This document shows positions 22,416 through 34,084 of a DNA stretch of 64,000 nt, piece by piece; the stretch's first letter is position 1, and the number at the start of each line of letters is the position of its first letter. This DNA comes from Bubalus kerabau (Eukaryota > Chordata > Mammalia > Artiodactyla > Bovidae): the NCBI RefSeq assembly GCF_029407905.1, contig NC_073629.1:55564301-55628300 (forward strand). Direction: 5' to 3'. The notes under the pieces were generated by a model. That model was not told the origin of the DNA. It did not search any database and was given only the letters and a program-made list of their open reading frames with translations. The position numbers and the translations under genes are program-made.

Positions 22416-22898
22416 ATGTATTACTTTGCCAACAAAGGTCCATCTAGTCAAGGCTATGGTTTTTCCAGTGGTCATGTATGGATGTGAGAGTTGGACTGTG
22501 AAGAAGGCTGAGCACTGAAGAATTGATGCTTTTTAACTGTGGTGTTGGAGAAGACTCTTGAGAGTCCCTTGGACTGCAAGGAGATCCAACAAGTCCATCC
22601 TAAAGGAGATCAGTCCTGGGTGTTCTTTGGAAGGAATGATGCTAAAGCTGAAACTCCAGTACTTTGGCCACCTCATGCGAAGAATTGACTCATTGGAAAA
22701 GACTCTGATGCTGGGAGGGACTGTGGGCAGGAGGAGAAGGGGATGACAGAGGATGAGATGGCTGGATGGCATCACTGACTCGATGGACATGAGTCTGAGT
22801 GAACTCCGGGAGTTGGCGATGGACAGGGAGGCCTGGCGTGCTGCGATTCATGGGGTCGCAAAGAGTCGGACACAACTGAGCGACTGAACTGAACTGAA
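22416..22898 (+). mobile_element. BovB LINE 3' end
   Basis: 5'-truncated copy from ATTACTTTGCCAACAAAGG to the terminal GACTGAACTGAACTGAA. It is close in sequence to the other BovB copies in the window, so relatively young. Confidence 0.93.
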
Positions 22899-23518
22899 AT
22901 GAATGTATAAAGTAGTACCCTGTGATGGGGATTAAGAGTACACGTAGGTAGATGACAAAGTCTTTGTTCTTCACAGGTCTATATTCCAGTTTTGATTTTT
23001 AAAAAAGGAGACATATAATAAGTCAAAGACATTTAATAGGCACTGTACACAAATCAGATTGTGACAAAAGATGTGTGATACGAGTTATAGAGGATGTGGT
23101 TGGAAAGATAAATGCTTTATTTACTTTTAAAATTTTTTATTGGAGTATAGTTGATTTACAATGTTCTGCTAGCTTCAGGTGTTCAGCAAAGTCAATCATT
23201 GTACGTATACAAATATCCACTCTTTTGTGGATTCTTTTCCAATATAGGTCATTACAGAGTATTGAGTAGAGTTCCCTGTGTTATATACAATAGGTCCTTA
23301 TTAATTATCTATTTTAAACACAGTAGTGTATATATGTCAATCTCAATCTCCCAATATCCCTAGCCCCACCTTACTCCCTGGTAACCATAAGTTTGTTTTC
23401 TATACTGGTAACTCTATTTCTGTTTTGTGTTGATAGGTAAGTTCATTTGTACCCTGTTTTTTAGATTCCACATATGCAATGTCATATATTTGCTTTTCTC
23501 ACTCAGTATGATAGTCTA

Positions 23519-23722
23519 TGGCCTTCCCAGGTGGCGCAGTAGTAAAGAATCTGTCTGCCAATTCAGGAGACCCAAGAGATGCAGGTTCAACCCCTGGGTT
23601 GGGAAGATTCCCTGGAGTAGGAAATGGCAACCCACTCCAGCATTCTTGCCTGGAGAATTCCATGGACAGAGAAGCCTGGCGGGCTACAGTTGTTGGACAC
23701 AACTGAGCACACAGGCATGCAC
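23519..23722 (+). mobile_element. Bov-tA SINE inside L1
   Basis: Bov-tA in plus orientation between ATGATAGTCTATGG and ATGACAATCTCTAGG, two copies of the L1 target. Confidence 0.9.
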
Positions 23723-23817
23723 ATGACAATCTCTAGGTCAATCCATGTCACTGCAGATGGAATTATTTTCTTCTTTTATATGGCTGACTAACATTCCATT
23801 ATTTATATGTAACACAT

Positions 23818-24140
23818 TTTTTTTACTTTTTCAAATTTAAATTATTTATTTTAATTGGTGGCTAATTACTTTACAATATTGTAGTGGTTTTTGCCATACA
23901 TTGACATGAATCAGCCATGGGTGTACATGTGTTCCCCATCCTGAACCCCCATCCCACCTCCCTCCCCATCCCATCCCTCAGGGTCATCCCAATGTACTAG
24001 CCCTGAGCACCCTGTCCATGCATCAAACCTGAACTGGTGATCTATTTCACATATGATAATATACATGTTTCAATGCTATTCTCTCAAATCATTCTACCCT
24101 CACCTTCTCCCAGAGTCCAAAAGTCTGTTCTTTTGTTTAT
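23818..24140 (-). mobile_element. Ruminant L1 3' UTR segment nested in L1
   Basis: Text such as GCTAATTACTTTACAATATT and GACATGAATCAGCCATGGGT recurs, diverged, at 38190-38390. It interrupts the older L1, whose text ATATGTAACACA is repeated on both sides (near 23806 and 24139), a plausible target-site duplication. Confidence 0.75.
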
Positions 24141-24480
24141 ATGTAACACATCTTTATTCATTCCTCTGTTGATGGATAGTTAGCTTGTTTCCATGTCTTG
24201 GTTATTGTAAATAGTACTGCAATAAACACTGGGGTGCATGAATCTTTTCAAATTATGGTTTTTTTTCCAGATATATGCCCAGGAATGGGACTGCTGGATC
24301 ATATGGTATCTACTGTTAAGTTTTTAAGGAACCTCCATGCTGTTCTCCACAGTGGCTATACCAGTTTACATTCCCACGACAGTGTAGAGGGTTCCCTTTC
24401 TCCACACTCTCTCCAGCATTTACTGTCTGCAGATTTTTTGATGATGGGCATTCTTACCAGTGCGAGGTGATACCTCATAA

Positions 24481-25492
24481 GATAAATGCTTTAAACAATA
24501 AATACTTTAAACATTTAAAATACAATAGAAAGTTTGGGCCCGAGGCTTCCAAACTTTTCTGTTTCATAGTAGCCTAGTATCTCAACTTTTTCATTGTGCT
24601 AGTAGTCTAAATGATACACTGAACAGTTCTGTTTTGTAGGATATTATAACAAATTAATAACTATTTGAAAAAAATATACTGAAAAGTAATCATATTTCAT
24701 TCTTAAATAACCATGATCACTTCCTAATGAGATATGTGTACCTACTGGGCACTGTACAATTTATCAAACTTTGGAATTAGATTGAAAAGTGCCACTATTA
24801 TTTTCTATTCCATATTGATTTTCCTATAGTATTTATTAATATAGCAGTGAAGGAAAATTCACTTGGCATCCCAGGGTAACTTGTGAATTCACTTGGTATC
24901 CCAAGGTACCACAAATTTAGGAACTCAATTTGGTAACTGAAGCTTTAGAGTGATCTTAATAGTAGTAACAGCACTGTCCAACTATAAATTTGTCCTTCAA
25001 GATTTAATGTAGAAGTCTGCCATAATATAAAACTGATAATGATATCCAAAGCTACTAGAATGTGACAGTATCCTGTGCAATTCTGAAGAACACTTTCATA
25101 TCCTCAAAATATTTAATGACGTTATTTTTAAGGTAAAGCCCCTGTTGACATTCATATTGATAATTTAAGGATTCTTGGGGATGGGGAAGGCCTGTGTATC
25201 CAAAATGTCATATTCACATGGGCCATAAAAATCTCTGTAGGTAATGGTAAGAAAATGGTAGGGTAGCAAACCTTAAAGGCAATTTCTTTACAGAAACACA
25301 GGAAAACAAACAAAACCAGGAAAACTGGTTAGAATAAATGCTACCAGAAATCTGGGAAACAGTCATAGGTTTACTGCAACCAAGCAAATGCTTGATCAAA
25401 AAATGCAATGAACACTTGGTAGGAAAGCTTTGGGGCATTTTAATGTATCTCTGCTTCATCTCTCCTCTCCCCAACCCCAATGGCTTGGTGAT
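24481..25492. other. PKN2 intron without clear features
   Basis: No repeat named. Positions 24855-24905 hold a near-duplicate of AATTCACTTGGYATCCCARGGTA-type text about 35 bp apart. Confidence 0.5.
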
Positions 25493-25504
25493 AGCCCTGA
25501 TGAT

Positions 25505-25734
25505 GGTGTCTGTGCTCAGTCACTTCAAATCATGTCCAATTCTTTGCTACCCTATGGATTGTAGCCTGTCAGGCTTCTCTGTCTATGTGATTTTCCAGGT
25601 AAGAATGCTGGAGTTGGTTGCCTTGCCCTCCCTCCTCCAGGGGATCTTCCTGACCCAGGGACCAAAAGCACGGCTCCAGTGTCTTCTGCACTGCTGGCAG
25701 ATTCTTTACAACTGAGCCACGAGGGAAGCCCAGT
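25505..25734 (-). mobile_element. Bov-tA SINE
   Basis: Reversed Bov-tA ending GAGGGAAGCCC. The flanks AGCCCTGATGAT (25493) and AGTCCTGAAGAT (25735) look like a decayed target-site duplication. Confidence 0.9.
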
Positions 25735-25746
25735 AGTCCTGAAGAT

Positions 25747-26546
25747 AGCAGGCTATATTTCTGATACAGGTTCTTGGTGCCAGAGGGAGCACAGAAGACT
25801 ACATTCTCAAAGAACGCTGGATGGCTGCTTTGACCTCTTCAGAGAGACTCCCTGGAGGACTAACGGAAAAGGTTTACCTTTCTTTCACCTAACTAAGAAA
25901 TCTTTCAAAGCAGAGAAACAGCTAAGTACAAGGCATTGAAAGGCAAATGAAGCCTGGAGCAAAGGATATCAGTTGTCTATATTATTTAAGAGACATCCTA
26001 TAGTCTTAGGGGGGCGGGAGATAGGAAGTAAGCTGTTTTAGGGAATAAGAGTTCTGCAATGTTTCTACATGTTACTGGAAAACCAGAAGACTAGCTGCAA
26101 AAGCAGACATCCTCAGAAGAGATCTAAGAAGGCACTAAGCTTTCACATCGGGCTGATATTCAAGCTCTGTACAAGAAAAGGCAGAATTATGAAATGCTTG
26201 GATGAATGCTGAAAGTATGCCTTGGCACACAAACAAAGAATTCAGCTGCAAACATAAGGCAAATTTTTCTTTCTACCTGCAGGCATTAAAAAAAAATGTC
26301 TGTCAAAACACTAGTTGACTAATAACTTAATGCAGACTTCAGTGACCACACATAATTACAAAGTCACTAAACAACTACATCGTGTGTCAAACAGCAATAA
26401 GAAATTATAGAAAATGGGACTATATTCCAGAGTTACAAATAATATTCACCATATCCAGCTTTCAATAAAAAATTATGAGGCAAGCACATAAATAAGAGAG
26501 TATGGCCAATTCACAAGAAAAGTAGAAATTCACAGAAACTATCCCT
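25747..26546. other. PKN2 intron, unassigned
   Basis: Text near 25750-26270 is not AT-rich and may be an old L1 5' fragment (a GCAAACATAAGGCAAATTT-like zone), but I cannot name it. Confidence 0.4.
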
Positions 26547-26688
26547 GCTGCTGCTGCTGCTGCTGCTGCTAAGTTGCTTCAGTCATGTCCAACTCTGTGC
26601 GACCCCATAGGCTGCAGCCCACCAGGCTCCCCCATCCCTGGGATTCTCCAGGCAAGAACACTGGAGTGGGTTCCCATTTCCTTCTCCA
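26547..26688 (-). mobile_element. Bov-A2 SINE, partial, with (GCT)n
   Basis: (GCT)n tail followed by AGTTGCTTCAGTCATGTCCA and the reversed first unit. It is bounded by ATCCCT on both sides. Confidence 0.9.
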
Positions 26689-27242
26689 TCCCTAAGGAAG
26701 TCAAAACATTGGATTTACTACACAAAGTAGTAGTTGGATTGACTATACCAACTGTCTTACAAATGGTCAAAGCTTACATGTGGTCAAAGACCTAAAAGAA
26801 ACCAAAAGGGAAAAAGGAGAATAGTATTTCAACAAATAGGGAATATTAATAAAGACATAGAATTTATAAATAAGAACCAAATAGAAATCCTGGAGCTGGA
26901 AAGTACACTAATTGAAATTTTTAAAGTTTACTAGAGTTGTTCAACACCATATTTGAGCAGGCTTTAAAATCAGAAAACTTAAAGATACCTGAATTCAAAG
27001 TGCAGTCTTAGGAAAAGAAAGGGAAAAATAAATGAAGGAAATTCAATGTTGGGGAATGAAGGATGTTATTGTGAAGAGAAAAATTAGACTCTAGCACATG
27101 TTTACTACAATAAATGCTAAAAAAGGACTACAGGCTACAGAAAAATTTTAACAGAAAATTTCAAGTACAACAAGAGCAGAAAGAATAATGAGTCACTAGA
27201 TATAAAGGACAATGCTTTGTTTTGTTTTTTGAAAAAAATACT

Positions 27243-27625
27243 TTGTTGACCCTTGAACAATGTGGGTGTTAGGGACACTGACCATTTGCACAGTCAAAAA
27301 TGTGCATGTAACTTCATAGTAGGTTTTCCATATCTGTAATCCCATATGCACTAATTCAACCAAACATGGATCACCTATACCTTTAAAGTTTTTGCTCTTT
27401 AAAGTAAAAACAAAACTAGAAGATATACACTGGAAATGAACAACATGGCTTTGAACCGAGCAAGTCCACTTACATGTGAATTTTTTTCACTAAATACTTA
27501 ACCATAGTGCTCTATGATCCACAGTTGGTTGAGTCTGAAGACATGTGGGTGTTGATTGAAGTTATATACAGATTTGTGACTGCAGAGGCCTGGCATCCCT
27601 AGCCTGTGTTACTCAAGGGTCAGCA
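27243..27625. mobile_element. Non-autonomous TIR DNA transposon
   Basis: TTGACCCTTGAACAA at the left and TTACTCAAGGGTCAGCAA at the right are inverted repeats. The element lies within L1 text. No coding capacity; family (Tigger/MER-type) tentative. Confidence 0.7.
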
Positions 27626-27709
27626 ACTAATTTGGAAGAGAGTATATACTATGATCACAGATTGTATTAAGTTCAATATGCATATGTGAATCTCTAAAGT
27701 AAGCAATAA

Positions 27710-27734
27710 ACACACACACACACACACACACACG
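27710..27734. repeat. (CA)n microsatellite
   Basis: About 12 CA units, with one CG near the end. Confidence 0.95.
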
Positions 27735-28882
27735 CACAGGCATCCCAAATTTGATGAATGACATGAATCTACACATCAAGAAGCTCAAAGAATCCAAGTA
27801 GAATAAACTCAAAAGAAATCACCATTTTGAGATGCATTATAATCAAATTGTGAAAAACCAGAGACAAAAAGGGGAATCTTCAAGGCAGCAAGAGAGAAGC
27901 AAATCATTAGTTACCAAAAATCCTCAATAAGATTAAAAGTTGATTCTTTATCAGATAGCATAAAAGCCAGGAGGGGCTGGGATGATATTTTTAGAATGCT
28001 GAAAGAAAAAGCCTGTCAACCAAGAATGCTATATATGCAAAACTAACCTTCAAAAAATGAAGGAAATAAAAGATGCTAGAATAAGCAACAGTTAAGGGAG
28101 CTTATCACTAGCAGATCTTCCTAGAAGAAATACTAAAAGAAATCATCCAGACTGAAATGAAAGAGAACACTAGACAGTAACTTGAAATCATAGAAAAAAA
28201 AATAGCATCAGTAAAACTAACTACATAGGTAAATTAAAAAGCCAGTATCACTATTAATATATTTTCGGTTTGTAACTCCGTGTTTACTTTATGACTTAAA
28301 AGACATGGATAAAACAATAATTGTAGTATAATATATAATACAATCTAATCAAATGGGCACACAGTGCATAAAGACATAATCTATGTCAACAAAAATATAA
28401 TGATGAGGATGCACAGATGTATAGGAGCAGAGTTTTTGTGACCTACTGTTATAAATTTAGGATATTAACCAAACATAAAAGAAAGCAAAAGAATTCAGAA
28501 AAAAAGATTAAGACTTACAGAAAACAAATAGCAAAATGGTAGAAGTAAGCCTTTTGGTTCCATAATAATGAATTTGGCTGGTTTATTTCCCTGGTTCTTA
28601 AGAGGGATCTTCTAAACCCTTGTCAGTTCCCTAGTAAGAGCAGTATCTTTGTTATTCACGGTGGACTCCTCAGACCACATGTGAATTTATGCTAACAAAA
28701 TGACTCACAGTAGGCCTGTGCATAGTTCCAGAATGGGGGCTGGCTATAGCACAAAGACCAACTATATGGTTAGAGAGCTCATGTTTTGACCCACATATCA
28801 GTCAGGAAAAGTCGGAAAAGGTCAGGGTCTAGAGACTGATTTCAATCAAGTGGCCAATGATTCAATCACTCGCTCCTATGTA

Positions 28883-30137
28883 TTAGGTTGGCCAAGAAGT
28901 TCCTTTGGTTTTTTTATCAGTAAAAATAAAAGACACATTTTTCATTTTCACCAAGAACTTCACTCAACAACATATTCACTGTTTTGTTTTACCACCTTGT
29001 GCCAATTTTCAGTCAACTTCATAATTCCATCTTTCCAAAATTTTTTTATCTTTTAAAGAACTGTTCCAGATGTCTTTTACAGTCTTCTAGGGAATTGAAA
29101 TTTTTTTCCATTAAGAGAATTTTGTAAAGACTGAAGTAAATGGACATCTGAAGGTGCAATGTCTGGGGAATAAGGCAGATGAATCAGAACCTCCCAGCCA
29201 AGTTTTTTGCCTGGTCATCAAAGACATATGTGGTCTTAGGCTATCCTGATGGAAGATAATGCTTTTTCTGTTGACTAATTCTGGATGCTTGTCATTGAGT
29301 GCTTCCTTCAGTTGGTCTAACTGAGAGCACTATTTGATGGAATTAAATGTTTGGTTTTCTGGAAAGAGTTCAATCCTACCATTTATACAATATTATCTTC
29401 TTATGAGTAAGACTGGCCTCTGGTGTGGTTAGTGGTGGTTCATTTCACTTGTTCCATGATCTCTTCCATTCCATATTATTGTACAGTATCCACTTTTCAT
29501 TGCCCATCACAATTTGTTTTAAAAACAGAATGTTTTTGTTACATTTAAGTAGAGAATCGCATGCAGAAATGTAGACCAGAAGGGTTAATTTATGTGGAAC
29601 CCAAACATCAAAGTGATTAACATAGCTAAACTGGTGGAAATTATTTTCAATGCTTGATTTGGATATTTTGAGTGTGTTGGCTGTCTCCTGCATAGTATAC
29701 TATTGACTGATCTCAAACAATGTCTTGATCTGATTGCTATTAACTTCAACTGGTCTACCCCACCATGTAGCATCATCCAGTGAGAAATCTCCAGCACAAA
29801 ATTTATCAAACCACTTCTGACACATTCCATCAGTCACAGCACCTTCTCTATACACTGCACAAATTTTTTCTTTTTCGTGTTTCAGTTGTTATTTTTACCT
29901 TTCTTGAAATAATAAAGCATAATATGCTAAAATGTTACTTCTTTCCTGCCCCCTTCAATATTAAAATGGCTACACAAAAATTCATTAATTTTGACAAGTT
30001 TTTAAAAAATGCATGCTGATATGACAGCTGTCACAATACAATCCAACAAAATTTTTTCCAATGAAGTTAAAGACAATTAAGTACTACTAGAGCCAACTTA
30101 CGGAAAAAAACAAACAAACCCTTTCGCCAACCCACTA
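28883..30137 (-). mobile_element. mariner, nearly full length
   Basis: Termini TTAGGTTGGCCAAGAAGTTC and the diverged complement ending GCCAACCCAC, with TA on both sides. The length of about 1.25 kb is normal for mariner. The minus strand holds the decayed transposase. The terminus differs from that of the mariner at 10997, so it is a second subfamily. Confidence 0.93.
29445..29830 (-). pseudogene. mariner transposase remnant
   Basis: Two overlapping frames carry recognisable transposase text: GLINFVLEISHWMMLHGGVD in the 5' frame, then DVWVPHKLTLLVYISACDSL and LKQIVMGNEKWILYNNMEWK. The family has TGDEKW here, whose Asp is the first residue of the DD34D catalytic triad. This copy reads GNEKW (codon at 29499-29501), and at least one frameshift separates the pieces. 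It cannot be an active enzyme. Confidence 0.88.
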
Positions 30138-31035
30138 ATAAAGCCACAATAAAAATTCTAAATACTCAGAGCTAAAGTGAGATTACTGGCTAAAAACAGA
30201 AATTGATGTTCTGTGAGGGTGATGCATACTGACAGCAGGGAAACTGCCAGATCTCTCCCTAAGTGTCTCTTCTTTGGTTTTAATTTGTAGCCTTTATAAT
30301 AAAATTTTACTTATAAATATAGAGCTTTCCTGAGTTCTGTGACTTGTTCCATGGAATTACTTTGTCTGAGGTGGTAGTAGGAACCCCTAAATTTCTAGCC
30401 AGTTGGTCAGAAGTGTGAGTGGTTGGGGAAACCCCAAGCTTGCAGCTTGTGTCTGAAGTGAAGGCAGTCTTGTGGGGGACTGTGCCATAAACCTACGAAA
30501 TCTGACCTAACTCTGGGTAGTCAGCATCAGAATTGCACTGCACCTTATCAGTAATTATCTTAAACATATATGGATTAAACTGTTCAAAATAAAGGCAGAG
30601 ACTGACAGAATGGATTAAAATAAACAAACCCAAACCGTGACAAAATTATATGCTGTCTAAAAAAGACTCATTTTAGAACCAAAGACATATATCAATTGAA
30701 AGAGAAAGAACATAAAAAGATACTCAGTGTAAACAGTAACCAAAAGAGAGCTAGAATGGCTACACTAACATCAGATAGACTACTTTAAATCCAAAATTGT
30801 TACAGTAGAAAAAGGATATTATATTTTGACAAAATAGTCAATCCATTTAAAGATATAAAAATTATAAACATATATGCACTGAACAACAGAGCCTGAAAAC
30901 ATATGAACCAAAAATTTATATAACTGGAAGGAAAAACAAGCAAATCTACAAAAATAGTTGGAGACTTTGCTACCACTACCACACTTTCAAAAATGAAGCT
31001 AAGATGGCAGTAATTAAAAAAAAAAAGGAAAAGTC

Positions 31036-32283
31036 CAGTAAATTCTCCACAAACGAACCTTCAAGTTGAGAACTTTCCAAGATGTGAACATGTGTTCATG
31101 TCCAGTCATGTTCATATAAGTTAGCTCACGCGTTTGGGGTATACCGTCATGTGTAGGCATCCTCTACAAGTGACTGTGATTTTTCTGTACCCGTATTGTA
31201 TAGAGTGGCTTCCCAGGTGGCACTAGTGGTAAAGAATCTGCCTGCCAATGTAGGAAACATAGGAGATGTGGGTTCAATCCCTGGGTTGGGAAGATTCCCT
31301 GGAGGAGGGAATGGCAAACCACTCCAGTATTCTTGCCTGGAGAATCTCATGGACAGAGGAACCTGGCAGGCTACAGTCCATAGGGTCACAAAGAGCTGGA
31401 CATGACTGAAGTGACTTAGCATGCACACACTATATAGAGTACAGTAGCACAGTATCATTATTTTAAGCTAAATCTGCAAGAGGATGACTTCACTGAACTT
31501 GTTGTTCCATATGAGGAGCTTACTAATGAAGACCTATTGGAATTGGAGGCCCAGAGAAAGGACAGAGATAGGAGGAAGAAGAAGTAACTGAAGAACCAAA
31601 GAGACTCATGCTGCAGGAAATGGCAAGGGGATTTTCTTTATGTGAGGAGGCACTATTAGTTATTGAGGCCAGGACTTGAACATAGAACAGTACACGAAAG
31701 GTTGCAACAACCATTCAGAATGCAATCCTGTGCTATGGTGTCATCTATGAGGAGAAAAGAAAAGAGCTACTAACCAGACACTGGCTTGGCCAGAGGAGCC
31801 TGACAGGCTACAGCTGATCAGGCCGCAAAGATTTGCACATGACCGAGAGCTGAGCATAAACAAACATCACTGAATCATTTTTTCAAGGAGCTAGATAGAA
31901 CTGAATCCAGCAAAGAACCAGAACCTGTGCCATCAACATGAGGCGTAAGTGAAATAGCAGCTTGTCTTCCATCTCCTATTGCTGACAATCCTTCAGCTCT
32001 ACCATCTCACACACCCTTTCCCTCCTCCACTCAGTATCTTCTCTTGCCTGTTCACTTGATGCCAGTCCCTGTATGTCAACTGTTGTACTGCACGACTGTA
32101 CTTCTCAAGGTACTATAAGATTAAAAATGTTTTGTTTTTTTATGTATTATTTGTGTGAAAAGCATTATAAACCTATTACAGTACAGCATTATACAACTGA
32201 CTGTGTTTGGTAACCTAGGCTAACTTTGTTAGACTTATGAACAATTGGACTTATGAACATGTTTGTATCTAGGAGACTTACTG
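31036..32283 (+). mobile_element. Tigger-like DNA transposon, internally deleted
   Basis: Inverted ends CAGTAAATTCTCCACAAACG (31036) and the complement of TTTGTATCTAGGAGACTTACTG (to 32283). The centre retains plus-strand text resembling the acidic C-terminus of a pogo/Tigger transposase, such as EDFTELVVPYEELTNEDLLE (near 31480) and QEMARGFSL. Subtracting the SINE, about 1.0 kb remains, so most of the transposase gene is missing. The family name is tentative. Confidence 0.7.
31207..31432 (+). mobile_element. Bov-tA SINE inside Tigger-like element
   Basis: GGCTTCCCAGGTGGCACTAG head to a TAGCATGCACAC end. Target-site duplication TATAGAGT at 31199-31206 and 31433-31440. Confidence 0.92.
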
Positions 32284-32284
32284 T

Positions 32285-33000
32285 AACAAGTGTTGTTGAG
32301 GAGAATGCAGAGAAATGGGAACCCTCATGCTTTGCTGTTGGAAATGTAAAATGATGAAGCCCCTATGGAAAATAGTTTGATGGTCCCTCAAAAATATAAA
32401 CCTAAGATTTCCATATGACCTGGTAATTATACATCTAGGTATATTCTAAAAATAACTGAAAATAGGTGTTCAAACAAAAACCTGTAAACAAAAATTCACA
32501 GAAACACTATTCACAGTAGTCAAAAGGTGGAAATAACCCAAACGTCCATCAATTAATGAACAGATAAATAAAATCAGACATATACCTGTACAACAGAATA
32601 TTTAGCTATAAAAACGAATATAGTATTGATACATGTTATAACAAGAATGAACCTTGAAAACAGTACAGAAAAATGAAAGAAATCAGACAAAGAAAGACAC
32701 AAATTATAAAATTCTATTTATAAGAAACATCTATAATAGACAAATTTATAGACACAGAAAATCAACTTTGACTGCTAGGGGTTGAGGGCAAAGGGGGAAT
32801 TGGGAATGACTACTTAATGGGTGCTGGGTTTCCTTTTGGAGTGATGAAGATATCCCAGAACCAGAAACCGGTTAGAGTTGTTCAATTAGTGTGGATATAC
32901 TAAATGCCTATGAATTCTGATTATTTTAAAATATTATTAAATATTATTAACCATTATCTGGTTATTATTAAAATGTTATTAACCATTATTTTAAAATGGT
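32285..33000 (+). mobile_element. Old L1 3' region
   Basis: AAGTGTTGTTGAGGAGAATG and CAAACGTCCATCAATTAATG are L1 ORF2-end/3' text. It ends in an AT-rich zone with repeated ATTATTAAC units (32930-33010), just upstream of the exon 4 donor side. Confidence 0.75.
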
Positions 33001-33137
33001 TAAAGTAATAAATTCTGTTCTATCTTACCACAATACTTAAAAATTGTATAAACACATTTTTATTCATTATTATTAAATCAGAACCAAATATAGACTTAAA
33101 ACGCATGAAAAAAATCAGGAAGATATATGCTACATAC

Positions 33138-33351
33138 CTGTTAGTGCTGCTGGTTTGGACAGGGTACTATATTGGTTTTGGGTAGATATCATACTTTGAC
33201 GTGGACTTAGTGTTGGTGATGCAACAAGTGAAAGCTCCTCAATAATAATACTGCTTTTGGGATGATTCTTGGGAAGTTCATTTAATCTCTGCTCTAATGA
33301 ATACTTCAAAAGGTCCAACTTCTGACTTGATTCATTAAATCTTGCTTGAGC
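33138..33351 (-). CDS. PKN2: PKN2 coding exon 4 (end of HR1 repeat 3 and linker)
   Basis: A 214-bp exon: AQARFNESSQKLDLLKYSLE, QRLNELPKNHPKSS, then the linker SLVASPTLSPRQ to KPAALTG. It ends the third HR1 helical repeat and holds Ser/Thr-Pro sites in the linker to the C2-like domain. Acceptor TGTAAG, donor ACAG|GTATGT. Confidence 0.96.
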
Positions 33352-33436
33352 CTTACATAGGGAAAAGATAACATTATCATTTAAATAATTATATTCTTTG
33401 AGTATTTATTAAGCTAAAATTTTTATTTAAAATTAC

Positions 33437-33582
33437 CTCTGAAAGTGCTTTTCTGTCTGTCACTTTTCCTGAGCCAAGTAATTTCATTACATTCTTTGCA
33501 CCTTCTGCTACTGCAAACTCTATCCTAAAATGATGCCTTAATTCTTCCATTCGAAGTTCAAGAGGACTTATGACAGGTTTGG
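33437..33582 (-). CDS. PKN2: PKN2 coding exon 3 (HR1 repeat 3)
   Basis: A 146-bp exon: KPVISPLELRMEELRHHFRI then EFAVAEGAKNVMKLLGSGKV to KALSE. This is an HR1 antiparallel coiled-coil hairpin, with the EGAKN motif shared by HR1 repeats. Acceptor CTTTAG, donor AGAG|GTAATT. Confidence 0.96.
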
Positions 33583-33669
33583 CTAAAGAAGGGGAAAAAA
33601 AAAAAACTTAATTGAACCATTTATTTGACTTTCTAATACATAGTGACTAAAACTCAAGAAAAACAAAGT

Positions 33670-33751
33670 AATCCTTATACTAAAAGAAAAGTTAGTACTT
33701 AAAAATCAATAATCCTTATACTAAAAGAAAAGTTAGTACTTAAAAATCAAT
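33670..33751. repeat. Exact 41-bp tandem duplication
   Basis: The unit starting AATCCTTATACTAAAAGAAA and ending AAAAATCAAT is present twice without a mismatch (33670-33710 and 33711-33751), in the intron between PKN2 exons 2 and 3, 88 bp before the exon 3 acceptor in gene direction. Confidence 0.97.
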
Positions 33752-33966
33752 AAACACTGAAGTAAATAAACACTTAACAGACACAATGTTAAAATACACA
33801 ATCTTTTATTTTTGCCACCCAAACTCAAAGATAAAAACTCAAGATAAAAAACAGTATGCCTCTTTCCTCCCTAATTCTGAACCACCACTTCTTTCCTATA
33901 TAAAATTAATTTAGTACTATATATGCCCATAATGGTAAGAAATGACAATTTTATCTGTTCCATCAC

Positions 33967-34084
33967 CATTATCAAAAGCCAATTCATTGGTCTGGACTGC
34001 TTGAAGAATCTGCATTCGTATCACTTCTATTTTTGTCTTGCTGTCTTGGAGCAGTTGCTGAGCTGTGCCATGGAGTTTCCGATC
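33967..34084 (-). CDS. PKN2: PKN2 coding exon 2 (end of HR1 repeat 2)
   Basis: A 118-bp exon: DRKLHGTAQQLLQDSKTKIE then VIRMQILQAVQTNELAFDN plus one base. It is the second helix of HR1 repeat 2. Acceptor TCATAG, donor AATG|GTGATG; the split codon with exon 3 gives Ala. Confidence 0.96.

Larger units (their letters stand above)
23130..24480 (-). mobile_element. L1 LINE, reversed, interrupted
   Basis: Reverse L1 3' end from TTTTATTGGAGTATAGTTGA through to AGTGCGAGGTGATACCTCAT (ORF2 C-terminal zone). It contains a Bov-tA at 23519-23722 and a second reversed L1 3' segment at 23818-24140. Confidence 0.88.
28555..30542 (+). mobile_element. Solo LTR, old, interrupted by mariner
   Basis: Starts TGGTTCC and ends CTGCA, flanked by CCTTT (28550-28554) and CCTTA (30543-30547), inside L1 text that continues on both sides. 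Without the mariner it is about 730 bp. A poly(A)-signal-like AATAAA lies near 30298, as in an LTR. The 5-bp duplication fits ERVL-type elements, but the family is not assigned. There is no coding part. Confidence 0.75.
26800..31000 (+). mobile_element. Old L1 LINE, interrupted by TIR element, LTR and mariner
   Basis: L1M-type text at 26820-27240 and 27640-28550 (CAACCAAGAATGCTATATATGC), resuming at 30543 (TATCAGTAATTATCTTAAAC) and running to about 31000. The gap between 28554 and 30543 is the LTR-mariner nest. Confidence 0.75.
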
